40,534 nucleotides of DNA from JAGXQV01 sp964527565 (GTDB lineage Bacteria; Pseudomonadota; Gammaproteobacteria; Burkholderiales; Sulfuricellaceae): assembly GCA_964527565.1 (NCBI GenBank), contig CAZGOY010000031.1, forward strand, positions 1 through 40,534, given 5' to 3'. Within the stretch, counting starts at the first letter, position 1. Each line of letters opens with the position of its first letter. Shown here in pieces: positions 15,771 to 24,518 of the stretch. The notes under the pieces were generated by a model. The model was not told the DNA's origin. It saw nothing but the letters and a program-made list of their open reading frames with translations, and did not search any database. A program made the position numbers and the translations under genes.

Positions 15771-16163
15771 TTACTTATGGAGGTGCTGTGCCGGATCAAT
15801 CGAGACTGACCCTATTGATGAGATTCCGCGCACATTGGAGCGGCTGGCGCTGAACTCGTTCTGGACCGGTGCTGATGCTGGTACCGCAGCGACGCTATTA
15901 GTCCCGCTATTCCAGGTGTAACCGCCCCCCTGGATGATAAAGCCCGGCACGCTGCGGTGCATGAAAGAATTCTTGTAAGCCCCGCTGTTGACGTAGCTCA
16001 GGAAGTTGGCCACGGTCAGCGGCGCTTCTTTATCGTAAAGCGTAATATCGATGGAGCCGAGAACCGTCGCCAGCCTGACCGTAGTCGCATGAGACATGGC
16101 GGGAACAGCAGCAAGCAGCATTAGCGCGCACAACACTTTGGAGAGAAATCGGATTAAAGACAT
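15771..16163 (-). pseudogene. Truncated periplasmic cyclophilin-type peptidyl-prolyl isomerase
   Basis: The 130-aa product begins with a signal peptide (MSLIRFLSKVLCALMLLAAV...SHA) and a normal cyclophilin start: VRLATVLGSIDITLYDKEAP, NFLSYVNSGAYKNSFMHRSV, PGFIIQGGGYT, NEFSASRSNVRG. After NVRG the sequence switches to unrelated residues (ISSIGSVSIDPAQHLHK) and stops. The part that should follow (the AMAK and SQWF segments) is missing, so about the last third of the domain is lost. A GGTGAAAG box precedes the ATG. The break is consistent with a deletion or insertion at about 15835. An active enzyme is unlikely. Confidence 0.8.
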
Positions 16164-16354
16164 CTTTCACCATTTCGAAGTAAATAGACCATCAGTAATT
16201 GTACATCGGCATTCCGAAAGTGGGCAGCCTCAGGCGCTGTTTCGTGACTGTTTCACCCGATTTAGCCGGGGAGCAGCCGCGTTTGAAATAAAACGGTTTC
16301 CTGTGATGTTGTATTTATGGCTCTAATAGCATTAGAATGAATCCATGTCCTCCT

Positions 16355-16478
16355 CCCTGCGCAAACTGATCCTGCTGCTCCTGAACCGCCCTTCGCGGCA
16401 ATGCGGGCAACTCGACCACTCGATGCCCGCCACCCGCCGCATGAATGCCTCCACCTGCTCCACCACCGCCGGGTCGGG
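16355..16478 (-). pseudogene. C-terminal remnant of an IS91-like transposase
   Basis: On the minus strand the frame reads DPAVVEQVEAFMRRVAGIEW followed by SSCPHCREGRF. A CPHC-x-GRF segment near the end is typical of IS91-family transposase C-termini. No start, catalytic part or terminal repeats remain. The assignment rests on memory of the family, not on a search. The rest of 16164–16518 shows no gene. Confidence 0.5.
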
Positions 16479-16518
16479 GGTTACATTACAGAGAGCGCAA
16501 GCGCCCGAAAACTTGTTG

Positions 16519-16914
16519 ATGGCAAGCGTTGTGGTTTACCTGGCTTGCCTGCCCTTCAATAGTTTCTGTGTCTCCGAAGAGTGTGGAAACTGGCCGGGGT
16601 GGGGTGTGCTAATCATGGGGTGGATGGAACTGATTTTGCATGCTGAAGCCGGGGTATCGTGGTTGGCGAATCCAATTGTTTTTGTCGCTTGGGCCAGCAT
16701 CTTTTTTAGGTGGCGGATTTCAGCTTTGGTTTTCAGTGTCACCGCACTGCTGCTTGCTATCTGGTTTTTGGAGGTTGATGAAGTTATCGTTGATGAAGGA
16801 GGGGCTTGGCGGACTGTAACCGGCTACGCAGCAGGCTACTGGCTGTGGTTAGTCAGCATTTTGTTGGCTGTAACTGCGGCTTGGAAAATCAGCCCGGTAA
16901 AGGCAGTCGAATAG
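16519..16914 (+). CDS. Small membrane protein of unknown function
   Basis: About 131 aa from the ATG at 16519 (MASVVVYLACLPFNSFCVSE). The longer frame from 16345 runs antisense through a transposase remnant, so I reject that start. There are about four hydrophobic segments: ASVVVYLACLPFNSF, WLANPIVFVAWASIFF, ALVFSVTALLLAIWFL and YAAGYWLWLVSILLAVTA. GC is lower than in neighbouring chromosomal genes, suggesting transfer. I do not recognise the family. The next gene faces it with a 9-bp gap. Confidence 0.6.
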   Translation: MASVVVYLACLPFNSFCVSEECGNWPGWGVLIMGWMELILHAEAGVSWLANPIVFVAWASIFFRWRISALVFSVTALLLAIWFLEVDEVIVDEGGAWRTVTGYAAGYWLWLVSILLAVTAAWKISPVKAVE

Positions 16915-16923
16915 ATGCCGCTT

Positions 16924-17232
16924 CTAATGCCGATCAGATTTGGATGCATGCTTCTCTTTGAACAGGAAGTACACAACCCAGGGCGAAAGCAGTGCGATCA
17001 GGACAAGCAGCATTAACAAACTCATGCCCCATTGATCCCTGATCGAGTCGGTCAGTAACTGAAGTAACGGAATAAGCGCAAACGTCGAGAGGTACGTAGT
17101 TGCCGGTATTAAAACAGCGGCTATGGACCACTTGATCCGGATGGGGTGTTGTACGGCCTTGTTCCTGAAGATTAACCAGGCAGGTAGCAATAAGATCAAT
17201 AGCAGAAGAGGGTAGCTAACTATCACGCCCAC
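16924..17232 (-). CDS. Small membrane protein of unknown function
   Basis: From a GTG at 17232, with AAGG eight bases upstream, the protein has 102 aa; the frame continues to 17346 but that extension looks unlike protein. Three hydrophobic segments: VGVIVSYPLLLLILLLPAWL, WSIAAVLIPATTYLSTFALI and MSLLMLLVLIALLSPWVVYF, ending in a charged tail (KEKHASKSDRH). Low GC relative to surroundings. Family not recognised. Confidence 0.5.
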   Translation of the reverse strand: MGVIVSYPLLLLILLLPAWLIFRNKAVQHPIRIKWSIAAVLIPATTYLSTFALIPLLQLLTDSIRDQWGMSLLMLLVLIALLSPWVVYFLFKEKHASKSDRH

Positions 17233-17496
17233 TTTGTTTACCTTGTGAAAATTGTTTGAAACCGTATTCGGGATGTTGCCATCGGATAAGGATAGGAAAT
17301 TCAAGCGCACAACTCGAAGTATCCTTGACCCAGTTCCTCCAGTCAATGCCGATTTTTACCGCCGAATTCCCGAGAAATTTCGAATTCCATCTCCCATCCA
17401 CGCGAAACGGCAAGATTTTGCCCCATCAACGCCGAAAACCGCCCGCACTCCAAACCAGCCGCACAAGCGCCCCCAAGGCGAGGTAAAAAACCCTCG

Positions 17497-17676
17497 TCAC
17501 CAAGCGACACGCTGATCGAACTCGAACTCCGGTTCAGGTTGTGCCGACGTATCCCATTGGGGATCGTTCTCCGCCTGTCCAAAATCCACCATGGACTCCC
17601 ACAGCGGCGGACCCCGCGCCGGAGCGATTCTCGGCGGCAGTGTTGACTCGCCGATGTGCTCCAGCCCGCGTAGGGC
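17497..17676 (-). pseudogene. Transposase-like C-terminal fragment
   Basis: On the minus strand an open stretch of about 55 codons encodes LRGLEHIGESTLPPRIAPAR then GPPLWES...PEPEFEFDQRVAW before TGA at 17497. The RIAPARGPPLWE and FDQR-AW segments resemble tails of transposases I have seen in proteobacterial insertion sequences, though I cannot name the family firmly. It has no start and is cut at the repeat at 17668–17700. Nothing else was seen in 17347–17749. Confidence 0.4.
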
Positions 17677-17700
17677 GGATTAGCGAAGCGTAATCCGCCG
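17668..17700. repeat. REP-like palindrome
   Basis: TAGGGCGGATTAGCGAAGCG followed by TAATCCGCCG; CGGATTA and TAATCCG pair around GCGAAGCG. Short palindromes of the form GTAGG–stem–GCGAAGCG–stem are dispersed in many proteobacterial genomes. It adjoins the transposase-like fragment. Confidence 0.75.
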
Positions 17701-17749
17701 AATGTCGTCTGTCAGATTTTCCATTTGGCTTTTTCGGTGCCGCGTCCGG

Positions 17750-18160
17750 TCACAAGACCTCGGCACAAAATTGCGCGGGGGTGACAATCCGGGTTCGTTC
17801 AATGTGCCCTCGTTGCAGCAGGCCGGCGCGGCGGTCACCGGTCACCAGATAGTCAGCGTCGCCGGCCAATGCCATCGCCAGAAGATACGCATCGTCGGGG
17901 TCATCGGTTTCAGTCTCGATGTTCAGGCGTTCCAGAACCCTGGCACGCTGCAGGTTGTTCACCATGACGCCCACTTTGTCCGGCTGCAGGATGGCTTGGA
18001 GTTTGGGATAGCGGCTGGCCCGGCGAATTTCGTCGAGTTGCATTCGTGAAGTCACGACCTCGAAGCGCGCCGAACGCCAGGCACGATAAATGGCGTCGGG
18101 ATACCCATGAGGCGAGATCAGCGCACTGAACAGAATATTGGTGTCCAGGACGACCCGCAT
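17750..18160 (-). CDS. PIN-domain toxin of a type II toxin–antitoxin system
   Basis: A 136-aa protein starting MRVVLDTNILFSALISPHGY. The PIN ribonuclease acidic residues are visible: D6 in VLDTN, E of MQLDEIRRAS, D of DDPDDAYLL and D of DYLVTGDRR. This matches the PIN-family toxin component of RHH-linked modules. Its ATG overlaps the antitoxin TGA by one base (TGATG), indicating translational coupling. All catalytic positions appear intact, so the toxin is probably functional. Confidence 0.9.
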   Translation of the reverse strand: MRVVLDTNILFSALISPHGYPDAIYRAWRSARFEVVTSRMQLDEIRRASRYPKLQAILQPDKVGVMVNNLQRARVLERLNIETETDDPDDAYLLAMALAGDADYLVTGDRRAGLLQRGHIERTRIVTPAQFCAEVL

Positions 18161-18399
18161 CAGTGACCGCGCGCCCATTGGAGGGCTTCATCAACCGCAG
18201 CGGTCAATTCCACTTCGCTTATGTTTGCATTGGCGGCCTTGGTTTGCCCGGCTGCTAGCTCCAAAATGTGCGCCCGCACCGCTTCTTCAATGAAGCGCGA
18301 CAAGTCGCCTTTTATGCCGCCGCCTTGGCTGGCCAGAAACATGCGGAGGGATTGATCGGTGTCGGCGGAAACGGCGACATTCCAGCGTATTGTATCCAT
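18160..18399 (-). CDS. Ribbon-helix-helix antitoxin for the PIN toxin
   Basis: A 79-aa protein, MDTIRWNVAVSADTDQSLRM then LSRFIEEAVRAHILEL. A β-strand followed by two helices is the RHH DNA-binding fold; the acidic C-terminus (SEVELTAAVDEALQWARGH) would wrap the toxin. The frame extends upstream to 18456, but the ATG at 18399 gives the family-like start and leaves room for a promoter. It precedes the toxin gene with a one-base overlap. Confidence 0.85.
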   Translation of the reverse strand: MDTIRWNVAVSADTDQSLRMFLASQGGGIKGDLSRFIEEAVRAHILELAAGQTKAANANISEVELTAAVDEALQWARGH

Positions 18400-18426
18400 G
18401 GCTTTTCCATTAATGGGTGTTTGTGT

Positions 18427-18455
18427 GTTTATACGTCGACATACGCGACATTGCA
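18427..18455 (-). promoter_or_regulatory. Sigma-70 promoter of the PIN/RHH operon
   Basis: On the minus strand TTGCAA (18450–18455) and TATAAA (18427–18432) are separated by exactly 17 bp, about 28 bp before the antitoxin ATG. The spacer holds the near-palindrome TATACGTCGACATA, a plausible operator for the RHH antitoxin. Confidence 0.7.
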
Positions 18456-18579
18456 ATGGCTCGAAAGGTCTTGTCAGTCTCTGTATGTAAATGGCGCAGC
18501 AACCGCGGACAGCCCATCGCTGGAAGACCCGGACTCGGGCAGGCTGGTTGTATGGGTGACGTTCTATTCTGAATATGGC

Positions 18580-18617
18580 GATGCCGAAAACATCCGGTGC
18601 AATGCGCGGCGCTTATT
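18580..18617 (+). repeat. 38-bp direct repeat, left copy, flanking the AAA ATPase gene
   Basis: GATGCCGAAAACATCCGGTG then CAATGCGCGGCGCTTATT. It matches 19873–19910 at 36 of 38 positions. The left copy lacks the downstream half of the hairpin that the right copy has. Confidence 0.85.
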
Positions 18618-18683
18618 CCCCTTCCCCCGCCCACCGATTTCCCTTACCATGCAATTTGAAGTTTCTACCTTCAAATTGCAAAC

Positions 18684-19859
18684 ATGCTGAACCGATCCGC
18701 ATTTTCCACCGCACTGCGCTTGGCGCAGGGTTTCCCTGTGCTGGCGATCACGGGGCCGCGCCAGTCCGGCAAGACGACGTTGGCGCGCGCGCTGTTTGCC
18801 GACAAGCCTTACGTTTCGCTGGAAGACCCGGAGGAGCGTTCGTTCGCCGATTCCGACCCGCGCGGGTTTCTGGCGCGGTTTCCGGGAGGGGCGATTCTGG
18901 ATGAGGTGCAGCGTTGCCCGGATTTGTTTTCTTATCTGCAAGGCGTGGTGGATAGGCGCCAGCGGATGGGCGAGTTCATCCTTACGGGGTCGCAGCAGTT
19001 TGGTTTGATGTCGAAAATCAGCCAGTCGCTGGCGGGAAGGGTGGGGTTGTTGCAGTTGCTGCCGTTTTCTCTGGCCGAGCTGAGGGAAGGCGGCTGGTTG
19101 CCTGCGACGCTGGATGAAACGCTGTTGCGCGGGTGTTATCCGCCGCTGTACGCCCGCCCGGTGGCGCCTGGCGACTGGTTCCCCAACTACGTGACCACTT
19201 ATCTGGAAAGGGATGTGCGGCAGTTGCTGGCGGTGCGCGATTTGTCGCTGTTTCAGCGTTTCCTCAAGATGTGCGCCGCGCGTTCGGGGCAGTTGCTCAA
19301 TTTTTCCGCGCTGGCGGCGGATTGCGGCATTTCTCATGTGACGGCGCGGGAATGGATGACCGTGCTGGAGGCGAGTTATGTCGTTTATCTGTTGCGCCCG
19401 CATCATCAGAATTTCGGCAAGCGGCTGGTGAAAATGCCCAAGCTGTATTTTCTCGATACCGGTTTGCTGGCGTATCTGTTGGGCATCCGCGATGCGGATA
19501 CGCTGTCCACCCATGCCTCGCGCGGTGCGCTGTTCGAGACGCTGGTGGTGTCGGAGTGGGTGAAGCGCCGCTTCAATGCCGGGCAAATTGCCGAGTTGTA
19601 TTTCTGGCGCGACAGTGCCGGACATGAGGTCGATCTGTTGATCCCGCAGGGTAACCGGTTCATGCCGGTGGAAATAAAATCCGGCGCGACTTTCAGCAGC
19701 GACTGGACGGCAGCGCTGCGCAAGATGTCGGCATTGTTCGGCGATGCGGCATTGCCGCCGGCTATTTTTTATGGCGGCGATGGGCAGTACGAACGCGACG
19801 GATGCCGCGTTACCGGCTGGCAGGTGTTGGCGAATTCATCGGAATTCTCAACGCAATAG
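18684..19859 (+). CDS. AAA ATPase with DUF4143 domain
   Basis: A 391-aa protein. Walker A is GPRQSGKTTL (24–33) and Walker B GGAILDEVQ (68–76); a sensor-like ILTGSQQF follows. The C-terminal half, FLKMCAARSGQLLNFSALAA, YFLDTGLLAYLLG and YFWRDSAGHEVDLLIP, is the DUF4143 region, with an E-x-D...E-x-K nuclease-like pattern (EVDLLI...VEIKSG). The family occurs widely in many copies per genome and has no settled role; defence or mobile-element links have been suggested. It is bounded by 38-bp direct repeats and sits in decayed accessory DNA, consistent with arrival as a unit. Confidence 0.9.
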   Translation: MLNRSAFSTALRLAQGFPVLAITGPRQSGKTTLARALFADKPYVSLEDPEERSFADSDPRGFLARFPGGAILDEVQRCPDLFSYLQGVVDRRQRMGEFILTGSQQFGLMSKISQSLAGRVGLLQLLPFSLAELREGGWLPATLDETLLRGCYPPLYARPVAPGDWFPNYVTTYLERDVRQLLAVRDLSLFQRFLKMCAARSGQLLNFSALAADCGISHVTAREWMTVLEASYVVYLLRPHHQNFGKRLVKMPKLYFLDTGLLAYLLGIRDADTLSTHASRGALFETLVVSEWVKRRFNAGQIAELYFWRDSAGHEVDLLIPQGNRFMPVEIKSGATFSSDWTAALRKMSALFGDAALPPAIFYGGDGQYERDGCRVTGWQVLANSSEFSTQ

Positions 19860-19872
19860 CTTGCAATGTGGT

Positions 19873-19916
19873 GATGCCGAAAACATCAGGTGCAATGCGC
19901 TGCGCTTATTGCACCC
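19873..19916 (+). repeat. 38-bp direct repeat, right copy, with REP-like hairpin
   Basis: Matches 18580–18617 at 36 of 38 positions. Here GGTGCAAT (19889–19896) pairs with ATTGCACC (19908–19915) around GCGCTGCGCTT, a REP-type hairpin. The remaining 19917–20024 shows no gene. Confidence 0.85.
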
Positions 19917-20024
19917 TGCTATGCTACGTCCGGCGCGGCGAACTCACATCTACATCCGGGGTGGTTGGCAGGGCGACCCTCTTTCGGATCAGTTGGGATC
20001 GGGCTTCTCCCCGCCACATTCAAC

Positions 20025-22463
20025 TCACTGATCCACGCTCACCCACCCCGCTGCCATTCTTTCGCCGAAGGCTTGTGCGGTCAGCGGGCGGCTGAAGAAA
20101 TACCCCTGCATTTCGTCGCAACCCTGCTCGCGCAGGAATTCGAGCTGTTCGGCGGTTTCAACGCCTTCGGCGATCACCATCAGTTTGAGGCTGTGCGCCA
20201 GGGCGATCACCGCCTTGACGATGGCGGCGTCGTCCTGGTCGGTGGTGATGTCGCGCACGAAGGAGCGGTCGATCTTCAGGGTGTCGATGGGGAAGCGTTT
20301 CAGGTAGCTCAGAGATGAATAGCCGGTACCGAAATCGTCGATGGACAGGTGCAGGCCGAGGTCGCGCATGGCGTTGATGGTGGCGATGGATTCCGTGGCC
20401 TGCTCCATGATGACGCTTTCGGTGATTTCCAGTTCGAGATGCTCGGCCTTCAAACCAGTTTCATCCAGCACTTGCCGGATCATACCGACCAGATTTTTCT
20501 GGCGGAATTGGCGTGCGGAGAGGTTGACCGCCACGTGCAGGGTCGGAAATCCGGCATCCTGCCAGGCTTTGTTTTGCGCGCAGGCGGTGCGCAATACCCA
20601 TTCGCCGATGGGCAGGATCATGCCGGTTTCCTCGGCGATGGGGATGAAGCGGTCCGGCGGCACTAGGCCCATTTCGGGATGATGCCAGCGTATCAGGGCC
20701 TCCGCGCCGACCACCCGGCCGCTGTCCAGGTCGATCTGCGGCTGGTAGTGCAGTTCGAATTCGTTGCGCTCCAGCGCGCGGCGCAGACTGTTTTCCAGGG
20801 TCAGGCGCTCGAAGGCGCGGGTGTTCATTTCCGCCTTGAAAAACTGGTAGTTGTTTTTTCCCAGATACTTGGCGCGGTACATCGCGGCATCGGCATTCTT
20901 CACCAGCGCGGCGGCATCGCTGCCGTCGTTGGGATACACGCTGATGCCGATGCTGGCGGTAATGAATACTTCCTGCCCGCTCAGGTTCATCGGCACTGCC
21001 AATATATCGGTGATTTTTTGGGCGACGGGGGCGACATCCTGTTCGTCGCCGAGGCCTTCCAGAATGATGGTGAATTCGTCGCCGCCCAGGCGCGCCACGG
21101 TGTCGTCCTCGCGCAGGCAGCTCACCACCCGGCGCGCCACTTCCTGCAACAGCGCATCGCCGGCGGTATGTCCCAGGGTGTCGTTGACGATCTTGAATCG
21201 GTCGAGGTCGAAAAACATCACCGCCGTCATCTTGGTGTTACGGTGCGCATGCGCCAGCGCCAGGGTCAGGCGTTCCATGAACAGGGTGCGGTTGGGCAGG
21301 CCGGTGAGCGCGTCATGGTTGGCGAGGTAGTTGAGGCGTTCCTCCGCCAGCTTGCGCGAGGTGATATCGGAAAACACCGCCACGTAGTTGGTGGTCTCGC
21401 TGCGGTCGTTCCTGACCGCGCTGATGGTCAGCCATTCCAGGTAGGTTTCGCCGCCCTTGCGCCGGTTCCAGATTTCGCCGCGCCATTGTCCGGCCTCCTG
21501 TAGCGATGCCCACATGGACTGGTAAAAATCCGCGCCGTGCTTGCCCGAATTGAGCAGCGCCGGGGTCTTGCCGATGGCTTCCTCCGCCGCATAACCGGTA
21601 ATCAGGGTAAAGGCGCGGTTGACGGTGACGATGCGGCTGGCAGCATCGGTGATGAGGATGCCTTCGACGCTGCTGTCGAACACCTTGGCCGCCAGGCGCA
21701 GGCTTTCCTCGGCTTCCCTGCGGCCGGTGATGTCTTCCACCATCCACAGCGTGCCGTTGGGCAGGTCGGATGGGTCAATGGCCTTGCCGACGATGCGGCA
21801 CCATAGCGTCGAACCGTCCTTGCGCCGCATCAGGCGCTCGCTGCGGTAAGTCACGCCGCCGCGCATCAGGCTGCGCGCCCCGCGCCGGAAATCGGCGAAA
21901 GCTTCGCGCGAAGGATGGATCAGGTCGGTCGGCTGATGGTGCAATTCGCCGGGCGCATAGCCGAACAGGGTCTCGAACTGGCGGTTGACGCGCAGGAATT
22001 TGCGTTTTCCGGCTAGGGCGATGCCCAGGTCAGCGTTTTCCAGGATGATTTTCTGCTCGGAAAGCGCCTGGTGCAGCACGTCCTCGGCATTGCGCAATTG
22101 CGTGATGTCGGCGATGAAGGCGAAGGAATACAGCAGCTTTCCCGTTTCGTCATGCACCGAGGTGGCGCTGATGCGGGTATGCACGCCGCCGCCATCCCTG
22201 GCCTTGAGGGTGACGTGGTAAATGCGGTGGCGCGTTTGTGCGATTTGCGCGATCTGGCTCTGAAAAACGGCGCGGTCTTCATCGTCGACGAAATCCAGGG
22301 GATGCTTGCCGATGAATTCCTCTACGCGATAGCCCAGAATCCGGCACAGCGCGTCGTTGACCTCGACGATGCGCTGGTCCGTTCCCAGCAGCCAGTAGCC
22401 TTCGCTGATGCGGTCGATCAGGTCGTGATAGAACTCGTCGCTGGCGGTGTCGGGACGGTTCAT
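20025..22463 (-). CDS. PAS–GGDEF–EAL cyclic-di-GMP signalling protein
   Basis: An 812-aa cytoplasmic protein with no membrane helix. Three PAS domains lie at about 10–125, 130–250 and 255–370 (the last with TPALLNSGKHGADFYQSMW). The GGDEF domain has GGDEF at 460–464 and an intact inhibitory I-site RxxD (REDD) five residues before it. The EAL domain has EAL at 588–590 in GAEALIRWHHP and the downstream DDFGTGYSSLSYLKRFPIDT motif. Both synthesis and hydrolysis motifs look complete, so the enzyme could be bifunctional with direction set by the PAS domains. It follows the haem-type kinase gene by 47 bp, so it may be co-transcribed with it. Confidence 0.94.
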   Translation of the reverse strand: MNRPDTASDEFYHDLIDRISEGYWLLGTDQRIVEVNDALCRILGYRVEEFIGKHPLDFVDDEDRAVFQSQIAQIAQTRHRIYHVTLKARDGGGVHTRISATSVHDETGKLLYSFAFIADITQLRNAEDVLHQALSEQKIILENADLGIALAGKRKFLRVNRQFETLFGYAPGELHHQPTDLIHPSREAFADFRRGARSLMRGGVTYRSERLMRRKDGSTLWCRIVGKAIDPSDLPNGTLWMVEDITGRREAEESLRLAAKVFDSSVEGILITDAASRIVTVNRAFTLITGYAAEEAIGKTPALLNSGKHGADFYQSMWASLQEAGQWRGEIWNRRKGGETYLEWLTISAVRNDRSETTNYVAVFSDITSRKLAEERLNYLANHDALTGLPNRTLFMERLTLALAHAHRNTKMTAVMFFDLDRFKIVNDTLGHTAGDALLQEVARRVVSCLREDDTVARLGGDEFTIILEGLGDEQDVAPVAQKITDILAVPMNLSGQEVFITASIGISVYPNDGSDAAALVKNADAAMYRAKYLGKNNYQFFKAEMNTRAFERLTLENSLRRALERNEFELHYQPQIDLDSGRVVGAEALIRWHHPEMGLVPPDRFIPIAEETGMILPIGEWVLRTACAQNKAWQDAGFPTLHVAVNLSARQFRQKNLVGMIRQVLDETGLKAEHLELEITESVIMEQATESIATINAMRDLGLHLSIDDFGTGYSSLSYLKRFPIDTLKIDRSFVRDITTDQDDAAIVKAVIALAHSLKLMVIAEGVETAEQLEFLREQGCDEMQGYFFSRPLTAQAFGERMAAGWVSVDQ

Positions 22464-22510
22464 GCAGCCATTTCCTGGAATGGAGGGATCATGGGGCTGG
22501 GACGGGGCGT

Positions 22511-24394
22511 TTAATGATTCCTGGGGAGCGGCAGGGTAAGACGGAATTGCGCGCCCCCGTCAATGTTGGCGGCTTCGATGCTGCCGCCCATGTGGTTCAT
22601 GATCATGCGCGACATATACAGCCCGATACCCGTGCCTTTTTCCTTGGTGGTGAAATAAGGGTCGAAGATATGCGGCAACGCCTCGGGCGGGATGCCGCCG
22701 GCGTTGTCGGCAAGGGTCACCCATGCGCCTTTCTCGTCTTGCCCCAGGGAAATGCGGATTTTACCGGGCGCGATGTCATTTTCAAGAATGGCGTCCTTGG
22801 CATTGCTCAGGATGTTCAGCAAAACCTGGGAAAACTCATTGTCTTGCCCATCACCCTGTATTTCTTCGCTGGCTTCGAAGGCGACTTCAATCTGGTTTTC
22901 GGCAAAGCTGGCATGCACCAGCTTGAGCGCTTCGGCGACGGAGCGGTTGAGGCTGAAGGCGGCGGCTTTCTTGTTGGGGTTGAAGAAATTGCGGAAGTCA
23001 TCGATGGTGCCGGACATCTTGTTGACCAGCCGTTTCGCGTCGTGCAGGGATTGGTCCAGGCTTTCGCGGGTCAGTTCGCCGTACTCGAAATCGTCCTTGA
23101 TATTGCTGTGCAGCAAGGCCAGGGCATTGAGCGGCTGGCGCCATTGGTGGCCGATGTTGCCGATCATTTCGCCCATCGCCGCCATGCGCGACTGCTGGAT
23201 GAGGATTTGCTGGTTTTCATGGAAGGCGGTGATGTCGCTATTGCTGCCGCGCACGCCGAGGAATTGATTGGTGCGGTCGTCGAAAATCGGACGGCAGGTA
23301 TGGCTGATGTAGCGTGTTTCACCCTGCTGGGTGACGATGCGCAGTTCAAGTGGGCGCGGATGGCCGTTCTGGTCGGCTTCGTGGACGTGGTGTTGCCAGT
23401 GGCTGCGGTCGTCGGGGTGGACGATGTCGTTGAACAGTTCCGGGTTGGCGTAGAAGGCTTGCGCCGGATAACCGGTGACTTGCTCGCAGGCGGGGGAGAC
23501 GTAGCGGATGCTGCCGTCCGGGTTGCGCCAGAAGATCCATTCCGTGGCGAAATCGGCCACCGTCTGGAAGAGATGGCGGTTTTCCTCCAGCTCGCTGAGA
23601 ATGCGCAGGCGCTCGCGGGTACGGAGCGCGGCCAGGCCGTAAATCCAGAAGATGCCGACCAGTACCAGCAGCCAGCTCACGGCGTGGGTTATCGCCATGA
23701 GACGCAGGGAAAAGGCCTTGCTGTGCTCAAGTGGGGCTAAAGGAATTGTCGCGCTGAGGCCACCGCGCACGTCGCCGACTTTGTAGCCTTGTTTCTCGTG
23801 GCACTTCATGCAGGGTTTTTCGACCATCAGCGGGCGGATCAGGGCGTAATGGGCGACCCCGTCAACGTCAATGACTTCCGCTGCCTCTTTCGCCCCTTTC
23901 TCGAAAGTGCGTAGCGCCCTTTCTTCCCAGGGGGCGGGGCGGTTGTTGGGGTTCAGCGGGTCGAGGCTGGTAATGTGGCCGCGGATGCCAAAACGGCTGG
24001 TGTAAAGTTCCAGCAACTGGCGGGTCACGTAAGCCGGATTCATCAGGGTCAGCGTTTCCCCGGTGGTGGTGGTGAGGTCGCGCCGCGGATAGTCCTTGAG
24101 GTAGGGGTTGGGCGGCGTGTCCGCATTGGGAAAGACGTACACCCCGCCATGCGATGCCAGCCAGGAACGGAAGGAAAGATCCTTGAGAATCAGGCTTTCG
24201 GCCTGGGTGTGCGCCAGTTCCAGGATTTCCTTTTCCTTGTGTCCGGCATTCCACAGATAGGCTGCGAGGATGAAAAGGCTCCACAGCAAGGCCACCAGCA
24301 GATAGTTCCGTTTGAGCGCGGCGATTTCCTGGCGCTCTCTTTCGGGGGCAAGGGGTGCTTGCATGGAAATGGCAAATGAGGGTTTCAACAGCAC
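22511..24394 (-). CDS. Sensor histidine kinase with periplasmic haem-type DUF3365 domain
   Basis: The protein is 627 aa from GTG at 24394; an ATG at 24364 (MQAPLAPERERQ) is equally possible and neither has a clear ribosome site. A membrane helix (YLLVALLWSLFILAAYLW) precedes a periplasmic region of DUF3365 (Tll0287-like) type with the c-type haem motif CMKCH at 195–199. A second helix (AVSWLLVLVGIFWIYGL), a PAS domain (about 278–395), a HisKA-like box MIGNIGHQWRQPLNAL with H416, and an ATPase domain (NILSNAKDAI, DNAGGIPPE, GTGIGLYMS) follow. It probably senses redox state or a haem ligand outside the membrane. No response regulator adjoins except CheB; the GGDEF–EAL gene follows. Confidence 0.9.
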   Translation of the reverse strand: MLLKPSFAISMQAPLAPERERQEIAALKRNYLLVALLWSLFILAAYLWNAGHKEKEILELAHTQAESLILKDLSFRSWLASHGGVYVFPNADTPPNPYLKDYPRRDLTTTTGETLTLMNPAYVTRQLLELYTSRFGIRGHITSLDPLNPNNRPAPWEERALRTFEKGAKEAAEVIDVDGVAHYALIRPLMVEKPCMKCHEKQGYKVGDVRGGLSATIPLAPLEHSKAFSLRLMAITHAVSWLLVLVGIFWIYGLAALRTRERLRILSELEENRHLFQTVADFATEWIFWRNPDGSIRYVSPACEQVTGYPAQAFYANPELFNDIVHPDDRSHWQHHVHEADQNGHPRPLELRIVTQQGETRYISHTCRPIFDDRTNQFLGVRGSNSDITAFHENQQILIQQSRMAAMGEMIGNIGHQWRQPLNALALLHSNIKDDFEYGELTRESLDQSLHDAKRLVNKMSGTIDDFRNFFNPNKKAAAFSLNRSVAEALKLVHASFAENQIEVAFEASEEIQGDGQDNEFSQVLLNILSNAKDAILENDIAPGKIRISLGQDEKGAWVTLADNAGGIPPEALPHIFDPYFTTKEKGTGIGLYMSRMIMNHMGGSIEAANIDGGAQFRLTLPLPRNH

Positions 24395-24518
24395 GAATCA
24401 TATCATCCAGAAGAATAAGTCAGACATCATCTATTCTTTTGCGGATATTGATGTGCTTTATGGTTAGCTGCTTTTAACCCGGACGCGCCGGATACGCGGT
24501 TCCAGGCAGGGTTTTCAG

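Noticed and set aside
18564..19625. 353-aa minus-strand frame rich in Arg, Gln and His
   Set aside because: Antisense to the AAA ATPase, whose Walker motifs and DUF4143 region are clear.
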